Part shown: piece after piece, positions 33,257 through 40,759 of the stretch
How positions within the stretch are numbered: position 1 is the first letter of the stretch
Layout of the letters: every line of letters begins with the position of its first letter
DNA from: Lachnospiraceae bacterium
GTDB taxonomy: Bacteria > Bacillota > Clostridia > Lachnospirales > Lachnospiraceae
NCBI GenBank assembly: GCA_902363555.1
Contig: CABJAM010000002.1
Location: 749,954 to 813,953, forward strand
Direction of reading: 5' to 3'
Length of the DNA: 64,000 nt
Notes under the pieces: model-generated
Seen by the model: the letters and a program-made list of their open reading frames with translations, nothing else
Told to the model about the DNA's origin: nothing
Database searches by the model: none
Made by a program: the position numbers and the translations under genes

Positions 33257-34436
33257 AAAAACAGCCCGGTTTTTTTCAAAGCCTTTAATGGGGCAGACGG
33301 TCAAATCCAACTGGGTGCTCTGCCTTGCAATTTTACTTGTTATGATACTTCTCGGAAATGTTATGAACTATGCCATGAGCATGATGGCCACAGAAAAGTC
33401 CGATGTGGATGTTACGGAGTACCAGGAAAGCTTCTACACCTATCTCGGCGCCCTGGCCGCCTATGATACTATGACACAGCAGGAGCTGTCCTACCACGAT
33501 TTTATCAGTGGCGACAATGATGCTGCTTATGAAATGGCTTTTGAGATGCTCAATACACAGGCGGATATGGACCTGAGTACAGAAGGCTTTCAGGAAGCCA
33601 TTGACGGACTAGCACAGTCCGATATCAGCCTGGATAAATATGTGAAGCAATTTGAATATGTCTATGTGTTAAATCAATCCGAGGGCGTATTTGACAAGGA
33701 AGCGTTGACCATGTCCGAAATGCTGACCATCACTCTGGATATGATGGGCGTCTCCTCCGATATGGTTGAAAAAATGAGCGAAATGAACCCCGCATCCATG
33801 ATGAACCAAATGTACTATACGGCGATGGGCCTGCTCCCCATTTTCATACTCATCGTTATTTTGGCCAATTCCCTCATTGCCAGCCAGGTAGACCGGGGTT
33901 CCATGGCCTATGTACTGTCCACGCCAACCAAACGCTCGGCCGTGGCCATAACACAGATGGTATTTATGCTCGTTGTACCACTTATAATGATCGGCATCGT
34001 CTGCGCGACCCGAATCGGTACCTCGTTCCTGTTTTATGACGAAGTAAATGTTCCGGGCATGCTGGCCTTATTTGGCGGAATGTATATTCTGGTCGAGGCG
34101 GTTTGCGCACTGTGCTACATGGGAAGCTGCCTGTTCTCGCAGAGCAAAAAGGCGATGGCCTTTGGCGGCGGTCTGGCGGTCTGGTTTTTCCTTGCATCCA
34201 TGATCGGTCTGTTTGGATCTGAAAATATGGTCAATACCGGTATGGGCGTGGAAGAGCTCAGCATCTTTAACAAGCTGACCCTGGTCGGATTATATGATGT
34301 GGATGCCCTGGCAACGGTTGGAACCGGCAATGTGGATACAGCCTTTGTATGGAAGCTTTTAGTCTTAGTGGCCGTGGCTATTGCCTGCTACACGATCGGT
34401 GCCGTCCGGTTTTCTAAAAAAGATCTGCCACTTTAA
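33243..34436 (+). CDS. ABC-2-type exporter permease
   Basis: This 397-aa protein has a first membrane helix ('NWVLCLAILLVMILLGNVMN'), an extracellular region of about 150 residues, then five more helices ('MGLLPIFILIVILANSLIAS', 'FFLASMIGLFG', 'LLVLVAVAIACYTIGAV'). 'SLIASQVDRGSMAYVLSTPT' is typical of ABC-2 exporter permeases. It would form the pore for the two ATPases upstream, probably for efflux of a drug, lipid or peptide controlled by the TetR gene. The cargo is unknown. Confidence 0.88.
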   Translation: METNKKTARFFSKPLMGQTVKSNWVLCLAILLVMILLGNVMNYAMSMMATEKSDVDVTEYQESFYTYLGALAAYDTMTQQELSYHDFISGDNDAAYEMAFEMLNTQADMDLSTEGFQEAIDGLAQSDISLDKYVKQFEYVYVLNQSEGVFDKEALTMSEMLTITLDMMGVSSDMVEKMSEMNPASMMNQMYYTAMGLLPIFILIVILANSLIASQVDRGSMAYVLSTPTKRSAVAITQMVFMLVVPLIMIGIVCATRIGTSFLFYDEVNVPGMLALFGGMYILVEAVCALCYMGSCLFSQSKKAMAFGGGLAVWFFLASMIGLFGSENMVNTGMGVEELSIFNKLTLVGLYDVDALATVGTGNVDTAFVWKLLVLVAVAIACYTIGAVRFSKKDLPL

Positions 34437-34461
34437 AATTTATAAGTCCGTTACACCATGG

Positions 34462-34496
34462 ACAAAGGCCTGCGCGGTTACTGCACAGGCCTTTGT
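34462..34496 (+). terminator. Probable terminator hairpin of the ABC exporter operon
   Basis: ACAAAGGCCTG (34462-34472) pairs perfectly with CAGGCCTTTGT (34486-34496). No clear T-run follows on the plus strand. It lies between the convergent exporter and phosphoesterase genes. Confidence 0.45.
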
Positions 34497-34513
34497 GAAC
34501 GTTATAAGCTTTA

Positions 34514-35665
34514 TTATTTTTCAGGGAAGGTGACCTGAAGTACCGCAATTTCGCTGTCGGACCCCACACGCATGGGCGGCCCCCATGTTCCCGCGCCAGA
34601 AGTGACGACGACCTGAGGACTCTTAGCGTTCTTCCGGTAATATCCGTAGTTGACCTCCATCGTTATTTCATTGATTACATTTACAGGAAAAAACTGACCA
34701 CGGTGGGTATGACCGCATAAAATGAGATCATTTTTTCTTTGATACTCTCCTATATTTGCCGGATTGTGATCCAAAATGATCCTTGGATAATCCGCAAACT
34801 CAGCCACATCCTCCAGAGCCGTTCTTTTCTCCCCCTGATCACCGATGGGGCTGGAATCCTTTCGGCCTGCTAAAATGATCTTATCATCGATCAGCACCGA
34901 TTCATCCTGGAGCAGGCGGACCTGAGTCTTGTCAAGAAATTCCAGCATCCCCTCATACCCTGCACCTGCATCATGGTTTCCAAGGCAGGCATAAACACCA
35001 TAAGGCGCATTTATCTGGCGGAACAGCTCCTGAAGCTCCGAAGGATTTTCCAGAGCCGTAATATCCCCGTCAAAAATATCTCCCACAATGCAGACAATGT
35101 CCGGTTCGGCCGCATTTACTGCCTTCACAATTTTTTCCAGATGCTCCGTTCCGACCACATAGCCCATATGTAGATCACTGATTAGTGCAATTCTCATGGA
35201 ATCAGTTTCACCATCCGTCTCCTGGAGCACGATGTCGTAGCTTTTCGTTAATATCACCGACGCATGAATACCACCATAGACTGAGAGCACCACTGATAAT
35301 GCCAGCGCCGCCGCTCCGGCAGTCATCGCCGCCCCCTGGGGCAGCGGCGTGGGAAGCAGGTGGCACAGCCGGAGTATGAACAGAATTAAATCCGCAATGT
35401 TGACAAACAGTACAACAAAAACGCCCACGCCCAGCGCATAATGATCCACAAGAAAAAGGACTCTTGGAATTTTACTGTCCGGCAGGCGGCTGAGTACAAA
35501 CAGCCCCAGGATGACCAGCATTAAAATGCCGTATACCATTCCAAAGATAACCGCACTGCCCCCGTTAAAAAGAGGGCGGAACCAAAGAAAAAGCTTGCGG
35601 CCTGTATTCACGATCAGGCCTATGACCGCCCCTAAAACAATAAGAATCATAAGAATCAACAGCAT
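34514..35665 (-). CDS. Membrane-bound metallophosphoesterase (YaeI-like)
   Basis: The protein is about 383 aa. Four hydrophobic segments fill the first ~140 residues ('MLLILMILIVLGAVIGLIV', 'IFGMVYGILMLVILGLFVLS', 'VVLFVNIADLILFILRL', 'AGAAALALSVVLSVYGG'). The calcineurin-like domain follows with metal-binding motifs 'ALISDLHMGYV', 'IVGDIFDGD', 'CLGNHDAG', 'ILDHNPA' and 'ILCGHTHRGQF'. This matches YaeI/YkuE-type phosphoesterases acting at the membrane surface. I chose the ATG at 35665 since GGAGG lies eight bases upstream; longer frames would overlap the GH3 gene. It follows that gene by 28 bases and is probably co-transcribed. Confidence 0.9.
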   Translation of the reverse strand: MLLILMILIVLGAVIGLIVNTGRKLFLWFRPLFNGGSAVIFGMVYGILMLVILGLFVLSRLPDSKIPRVLFLVDHYALGVGVFVVLFVNIADLILFILRLCHLLPTPLPQGAAMTAGAAALALSVVLSVYGGIHASVILTKSYDIVLQETDGETDSMRIALISDLHMGYVVGTEHLEKIVKAVNAAEPDIVCIVGDIFDGDITALENPSELQELFRQINAPYGVYACLGNHDAGAGYEGMLEFLDKTQVRLLQDESVLIDDKIILAGRKDSSPIGDQGEKRTALEDVAEFADYPRIILDHNPANIGEYQRKNDLILCGHTHRGQFFPVNVINEITMEVNYGYYRKNAKSPQVVVTSGAGTWGPPMRVGSDSEIAVLQVTFPEK

Positions 35666-35693
35666 ACGAAACGCCTCCATAGAAAATCCGTAT

Positions 35694-37799
35694 TTATAAA
35701 TCCACAGGAATTTCAATCACATTTGCGTCTGATAATGCCCGGCTTCTCTCATCCGGCTGTGAGGTTCCCACATACAGCATGAACTTTTTACTATCCACAT
35801 ACCGCTGTCCGGCATCATCCACGATCATCAGCGCCTTTCTGTCAATACTCATATAAAGGGGCTGCTTTTCTCCGGCCTTTACCGTCACCCGCTTAAATGC
35901 ACACAGGCTGTGATTTCTCACCGCATATTTTGATTCCAGATCACGGATATAGACCTGTACGACTTCCTCCACATCCCGGCTGCCCTGGTTTTCAAGAATA
36001 CAGCAGATTTGGATATCTGAGTCCAGGGAAATGTCCTGTGTCAAATAAGCTTCCACAACCTGCGCTTTTCCATAGGTCAGGCCAAAGCCGAAGGGATAAA
36101 GAACCTCCTTCTCCACATACCGGTAGGTTCTGTTCTTCATGGAATAATCAGTAAATTCAGGCAGGTCGGCCGAATCATAATAAAAGGTGACCGGCAGCTT
36201 TCCTCCGGGAGCCGCATCGCCAAAAAGTATGTCTGCAACGGCTCTGCCGCCCAAGGCTCCCGGATACCATGCCTGCACAACCGCCCTGGCATGGGTGTCC
36301 GCATAGGTTAAGTCCATGGCGCTTCCTGCCATCAGCACGACCACCACAGGCTTTCCGGTCTCTATAACGGCCTTTAAAAGCCGCTGCTGGCTTTCGGGAA
36401 GTCCAAGACTTACTTTATCTCCGGCCTCGCCTACATTTCCGTCGTCCGCCTCCTCGCCTTCCATCGTCTCATCCAGTCCAAGGACGGCGATGGTAAGATC
36501 ACTGTGCTTTGCCACAATGACTGCCTCAGAAATCCGGTCATCCTTCCATGCAAGATTTTCCACCTTGTCCTTATACAGATGCGCGCCCTCGGAATAGAGC
36601 ACTCTTATATCCTCACCGGCGGCATCCTGGATGCCCTCCAGCACTGTAATATATCTGGATGAGGTTCCGTGATAATTTCCGGCAAGCGCCGCACGGCTGT
36701 TGGCATTAGGGCCCACAACGCCGACGGTTTTGATGTTCTCCCTGTTCAACGGCAGCATGCCGTCATTTTTCAGAAGCACGGTACCTTTCACCGCCGCTTC
36801 CACCGCAAGGCTTTGGTGCGCCTTACATTCCACCACCTCGTAAGGAATGTCGTCAAATTCACTTCCGCCAAACAGCCCCAGCATAAACCGGGTTGTAAAC
36901 AGGCGGATACACGCCTGCGTGATCTGCTCCTGTGTGATCAGCCCGCTTTTAAGCGCTGCGCTTACATAGGCGTAGGTACAGCCGCAATTCAGATCACAGC
37001 CTGCATCCATGGCCATTTTCACGGCCTCCTTCGGCCCCGGCACCACATTATGGTTCTGATAAAAATCACGGATAGCCCAGCAGTCGGATACGACGTGCCC
37101 TTCAAAGCCCCAGTCATCCCGTAAAATATCCTTCAGAAGCGTTTTACTGCCGCAGCACGGCTCGCCGTTGGTCCGGTTGTAAGCGCCCATCACAGACTCT
37201 ACCCCGGCCTCCTTTACAAGCGCCTCAAAAGCGGGAAGATAGGTTTCATATAAATCCTTCTGAGAAACCACCGCGTCAAATTCATGGCGGAGCGCCTCCG
37301 GACCGGAATGTACCGCAAAATGCTTGGCGCAGGCCGCCGCCTTCATCGTCTCTTTATCCCCCTGGAGTCCTTTTACAAAAGCTACGCCAAGTCTTGACGT
37401 CAGATAAGGGTCCTCACCGTAAGTTTCATGCCCTCTGCCCCATCTGGGGTCACGGAAGATGTTCACATTGGGCGACCAGAAGGTCAGGCCCTTATAAATA
37501 TCCCTGTCATCCTCCGAAGAATAGGCGTTATACTTCGCCCTTCCCTCAGTGGCAATGATATCTGCGATTTTCCCAAGCAGTTCATCATCAAACATGGCGG
37601 CTAAACCGATCGCCTGGGGAAACACCGTGGCGCTCCCCGCTCTGGCTACCCCGTGCAGAGCTTCATTCCACCAGTTATAGGTGGGTATTCCCAGCCTTTC
37701 AATGGCCGGTGCATCAAACTTTAACTGGCTGGCGCGTTCCTCGATCGTCATCTGACCAACCAGCTTTTCGGCTTTTTGTCTGGCTTCTTCTCGTGTCAT
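35694..37799 (-). CDS. GH3 glycosidase (beta-glucosidase/beta-xylosidase type)
   Basis: The protein is about 701 aa with no signal peptide, so probably cytoplasmic. The GH3 N-terminal barrel includes 'YNWWNEALHGVARAGSATVF', 'SPNVNIFRDPRWGRGHETYG' and the nucleophile region 'HVVSDCWAI' (Asp). The C-terminal sandwich begins near 'SLAVEAAVKGTVLLKN' and ends with a fibronectin-III-like domain. The 'WWNEALHG' form is common in xylosidase/arabinosidase-like members. I chose the ATG at 37799 because GGGAGGAAGG precedes it, although a longer frame reaches 37829. It would release monosaccharides from imported oligosaccharides. Confidence 0.92.
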   Translation of the reverse strand: MTREEARQKAEKLVGQMTIEERASQLKFDAPAIERLGIPTYNWWNEALHGVARAGSATVFPQAIGLAAMFDDELLGKIADIIATEGRAKYNAYSSEDDRDIYKGLTFWSPNVNIFRDPRWGRGHETYGEDPYLTSRLGVAFVKGLQGDKETMKAAACAKHFAVHSGPEALRHEFDAVVSQKDLYETYLPAFEALVKEAGVESVMGAYNRTNGEPCCGSKTLLKDILRDDWGFEGHVVSDCWAIRDFYQNHNVVPGPKEAVKMAMDAGCDLNCGCTYAYVSAALKSGLITQEQITQACIRLFTTRFMLGLFGGSEFDDIPYEVVECKAHQSLAVEAAVKGTVLLKNDGMLPLNRENIKTVGVVGPNANSRAALAGNYHGTSSRYITVLEGIQDAAGEDIRVLYSEGAHLYKDKVENLAWKDDRISEAVIVAKHSDLTIAVLGLDETMEGEEADDGNVGEAGDKVSLGLPESQQRLLKAVIETGKPVVVVLMAGSAMDLTYADTHARAVVQAWYPGALGGRAVADILFGDAAPGGKLPVTFYYDSADLPEFTDYSMKNRTYRYVEKEVLYPFGFGLTYGKAQVVEAYLTQDISLDSDIQICCILENQGSRDVEEVVQVYIRDLESKYAVRNHSLCAFKRVTVKAGEKQPLYMSIDRKALMIVDDAGQRYVDSKKFMLYVGTSQPDERSRALSDANVIEIPVDL

Positions 37800-37920
37800 A
37801 ATTCTGCCTTCCTCCCTAAAATAATGCAATCCGTAACCAATCCTGCCTCATGGACTGCACCTTTTTCCATGTAAGACTATTTTAGCGCCAGATGCACGAC
37901 ACTGCAAGTCAGAAATGATC

Positions 37921-37956
37921 AAAAAAGCCCCGGAAGAATTAACTTCCGAGGCTTTT
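37921..37956 (-). terminator. Rho-independent terminator of the tRNA-Glu/tRNA-Cys unit
   Basis: AAAAGCCCCGGAAG (37923-37936) pairs with CTTCCGAGGCTTTT (37943-37956); the one mismatch becomes G-U on the minus strand. A run of six T residues follows on that strand. Confidence 0.8.
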
Positions 37957-37961
37957 AATAG

Positions 37962-38033
37962 AGGCGCAGACCGGATTTGAACCGGTGAATCAAGGTGTTG
38001 CAGACCTTTGCCTTACCACTTGGCTACTACGCC
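37962..38033 (-). tRNA. tRNA-Cys (anticodon GCA)
   Basis: The 72-nt minus-strand sequence folds as a cloverleaf. Acceptor GGCGTAG pairs with CTGCGCC, the anticodon loop is CTGCAAC within AAGGT/ACCTT, and the T-loop is GGTTCAAATCC. CCA is not encoded. It lies downstream of tRNA-Glu in the same transcript. Confidence 0.95.
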
Positions 38034-38083
38034 ATTATGAACTTGTGAGCAATAAGATCCATCGTGGCATCTTATCGCAAAAA

Positions 38084-38155
38084 TGACTCCAAGGGGATTT
38101 GAACCCCTGTTACCGCCGTGAAAGGGCGGTGTCTTAACCGCTTGACCATGGAGCC
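38084..38155 (-). tRNA. tRNA-Glu (anticodon TTC)
   Basis: The 72-nt minus-strand sequence has acceptor GGCTCCA/TGGAGTC, an anticodon loop CTTTCAC within CCGCC/GGCGG, and T-loop GGTTCAAATCC. CCA is not encoded. It is the first gene of a two-tRNA unit. Confidence 0.95.
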
Positions 38156-38189
38156 GGAACACTTCGTCGCCATATCAGCAACGAAGATA

Positions 38190-38218
38190 ATATTACCATA
38201 AAAATTCATAGTTGGCAA
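38190..38218 (-). promoter_or_regulatory. Promoter of the tRNA-Glu/tRNA-Cys unit
   Basis: TTGCCA (38213-38218), 17-bp spacer, TAATAT (38190-38195) on the minus strand, with TG two bases before the -10 box (extended -10 like). It sits 35 bp from the tRNA-Glu 5' end. Confidence 0.6.
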
Positions 38219-38309
38219 GCACTTTTTTCATAAAATCAAAAGTTTTTTGTATACCCTATGTAATCTTTTTCGCACACCGCATCCAATTCCGGGAAAGAAC
38301 TCCGTTAAG

Positions 38310-38636
38310 TTATTCTGCCCTTGCTAGCACCTCATCCATTTTTTTGATCTGCCGCGCCAGCTGAGCCTGTTTTTCACAGAGCAGCCGGCGCTGTTCCCGC
38401 AAAAGCGACAGCTTTCTGCCGGAGGTTTCCCCAAGGATCAAGCCGATGACCTTTAAGGGCACGCCAAATTCCTTATAAAATAATATTTGCTGAAGCCGGT
38501 CCATCGCCTGCTCATCATAAAGTCTGTATCCGTTTTCTCCAAGATGCGTTGGTTTTAAAAGTCCGATCTGATCATAATAGTGAAGGGTACGGATACTGAT
38601 TCCTGTCATCTCCGTCACATTTTTTACAGTATACAT
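38310..38636 (-). CDS. Short MerR-family regulator without effector domain
   Basis: The 108-aa protein begins 'MYTVKNVTEMTGISIRTLHY' and continues 'YDQIGLLKPTHLGENGYRLY', a clear MerR winged HTH. A coiled-coil dimer helix ('LLREQRRLLCEKQAQLARQI') ends the protein. TipA-like relatives carry a ligand-binding domain after this helix; here a stop follows directly, and no continuation is visible in other frames, so it is either naturally short or C-terminally lost. I chose the ATG at 38636 because GGGGA lies nine bases upstream. The promoter at 63665-63695 has MerR-type geometry and could be one of its targets. Confidence 0.88.
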   Translation of the reverse strand: MYTVKNVTEMTGISIRTLHYYDQIGLLKPTHLGENGYRLYDEQAMDRLQQILFYKEFGVPLKVIGLILGETSGRKLSLLREQRRLLCEKQAQLARQIKKMDEVLARAE

Positions 38637-38728
38637 ACAAATCATCCCCATTTCAAAAACCTTTGCGGTCCAGCCTGCCGCCGGTTATGCCGCTTTCCCG
38701 GCCACCCGGCGGCGGCTCTGTCCAGCCC

Positions 38729-40759
38729 TTATGCGCCCGCGATCACCGCCACCCCAAAGGGCTCCAGCCGCAGATGTTCTCCGGTCCTGCTGCCGCTAAA
38801 CAGCTCCATTCCCGGCGTGACGCCGTCGATTTCCACGGCAGATTCATTACTGTTCAGATAAAAGTCAAATTGTCCGTTGCCACCATACCGGGTGTAATGC
38901 TCCACGCCCTCCGGCAGCGCCATGAAAGGAATACCAGACTCTGCCCAAAGCCGGCGGTACAGCTGCTCCATTCCCGCAGCATTTATCCGAGCGCCCACAT
39001 AAACAGCCGTTCCGCGTCCATACCGGTTCATAGTCACCACAGGTGTATTTTCATAAAAATCGCCGCCATACCGGGCCAGTACCTGCGTATGCTCACGGGT
39101 CTTTATAATCTCGCAAAAATCTCGAATTTCAAAGCTCTCCCCAGAATCAAACACCACCCTGTTTTTCTGGGCCGGATATAACGTATCCAGCTCCTCCGCA
39201 TACAAACCGAAAACATCACCAAGCCCGCCGCCGGGAAAACCTCCCAGATGGCACAGTGTATTTTCGCCCACATATCCGGTGAGATAGGTCGCCACCAGAC
39301 AGCCGCCGTCCTCCACAAACGCCCGGAGCCTGCGGGCTGTGTCCGCATTGACCACGTACAGCATAGGGGCCACAATGATTTTATAATCCGACAGATCTGC
39401 GTTTGGGGATACGATGTCCATGACAATATCGTTTTTAAGGAAAAGACCATACTGCTCCCGGCACGTCTCCTCATAGCCTTTATTGTTCCGGATTCCCCCG
39501 GCCATATCTTTAAGCGCCCAGCGGCTGTTCCAGTCAAACAGCAGGGCCGCGCAGGCTTTTATGACACTGCCGCCCACCGGTTCAAGCCTTAAAAGCGCTT
39601 CCCCTGTATCTGCAACCTCCCGGAAGATCCGTGTATCACTTCGGCCCAGATGGTCTACCACAGCGCCGTGATACTGCTCAAAGGAACCGCGGCCCTTCCG
39701 CCACTGGAAATACTGCACCGTATCGGACCCGCAGGCCACAGCCTGAAGGCTTGTATATCGATGCATCCCCGGCCGCCTTACCTGATTATAGGGCTGCCAG
39801 TTGACAAGCCCCGGCGCGCTCTCCATCATCATAAAGGGCTGTCCTCTCTTAAATGAGCGCATAATACTGTGATCAAAGGAAACGTCGGCTGATATTTTGG
39901 ACTGCGGCTCAAAATCATTGTTCCACATCGGATAATTATCCCAGGAAATTATATCCACAGATTTGGACATCTCATAATAATCCAAAGGCTCATACAGCTT
40001 CATAAAATTGGCAGTCACCGGTATATCCGGCGTCACTGCGTGGACCGTACCTATTTCCGCATTCATAAAATCGGTCGTATTCCACGTTGTGAACCGCCGC
40101 CAGTCCAAGAGCAGCCCGCCGATGGACTGCTCACCGTTTTCGTAGGGCGGCTCAATCTGTTCAAAGCTGCTATACCGATGGCTCCAGAAACCGGTCCACC
40201 ATTCATGGTTTAATTCGTCAATATCCCCATGATACTTGTTATGTAAAAACTGTTGAAAACGTTTTTTACAAAGCCCGCAATAACATTCGCCGCCAAATTC
40301 ATTTGAGATATGCCACAGGATCAGCCCCGGATGACTGCCAAATGCGGCCGCCAGCTTCTGGTCGATGATTTTTACCTTTTGGCGGTAAACCTCCGACGAC
40401 ATACAGTGATTGTGACGCTGTCCATGATGATCGCGCACACCGCCGGCACTTACCCGCATGGCCTCCGGATACTTTTCATCCAGCCAAGCCGGCCGCGCCC
40501 CGGAGGGTGTGGCCAGTATGGTATATATACCGTTTTCATACAGATCGTCCATTATATTTTTCAGCCATTGGAAACTAAATACACCCTCCTCCGGCTCGTA
40601 AAAAGACCAGGAGAAAACACCCAGGGTGGCGCAATTCATATGAGCCTTTTTCATCAGGCGGATATCCTCTTTAAGAATATCCGGCCGGTCCAGCCATTGC
40701 TCCGGGTTATAATCGCCACCGTGGATCAGTTTGTTGACCTTTGGAAATAAATGCCCCAT
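38729..40759 (-). CDS. Beta-galactosidase, GH42
   Basis: This 676-aa protein begins 'MGHLFPKVNKLIHGGDYNPE', typical of GH42. The acid/base Glu is in 'LILWHISNEFGGECYCGLCK', whose cysteines contribute to a zinc cluster, and the nucleophile Glu is in 'PFMMMESAPGLVNWQP'. The trimerisation domain ('VAPMLYVVNADTARRLRAFV', 'VATYLTGYVGENTLCH') and small C-terminal domain follow. There is no signal peptide. It is the last gene of the glycan operon; its ATG overlaps the previous stop (TAATG). It removes galactose from imported oligosaccharides. Confidence 0.95.
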   Translation of the reverse strand: MGHLFPKVNKLIHGGDYNPEQWLDRPDILKEDIRLMKKAHMNCATLGVFSWSFYEPEEGVFSFQWLKNIMDDLYENGIYTILATPSGARPAWLDEKYPEAMRVSAGGVRDHHGQRHNHCMSSEVYRQKVKIIDQKLAAAFGSHPGLILWHISNEFGGECYCGLCKKRFQQFLHNKYHGDIDELNHEWWTGFWSHRYSSFEQIEPPYENGEQSIGGLLLDWRRFTTWNTTDFMNAEIGTVHAVTPDIPVTANFMKLYEPLDYYEMSKSVDIISWDNYPMWNNDFEPQSKISADVSFDHSIMRSFKRGQPFMMMESAPGLVNWQPYNQVRRPGMHRYTSLQAVACGSDTVQYFQWRKGRGSFEQYHGAVVDHLGRSDTRIFREVADTGEALLRLEPVGGSVIKACAALLFDWNSRWALKDMAGGIRNNKGYEETCREQYGLFLKNDIVMDIVSPNADLSDYKIIVAPMLYVVNADTARRLRAFVEDGGCLVATYLTGYVGENTLCHLGGFPGGGLGDVFGLYAEELDTLYPAQKNRVVFDSGESFEIRDFCEIIKTREHTQVLARYGGDFYENTPVVTMNRYGRGTAVYVGARINAAGMEQLYRRLWAESGIPFMALPEGVEHYTRYGGNGQFDFYLNSNESAVEIDGVTPGMELFSGSRTGEHLRLEPFGVAVIAGA

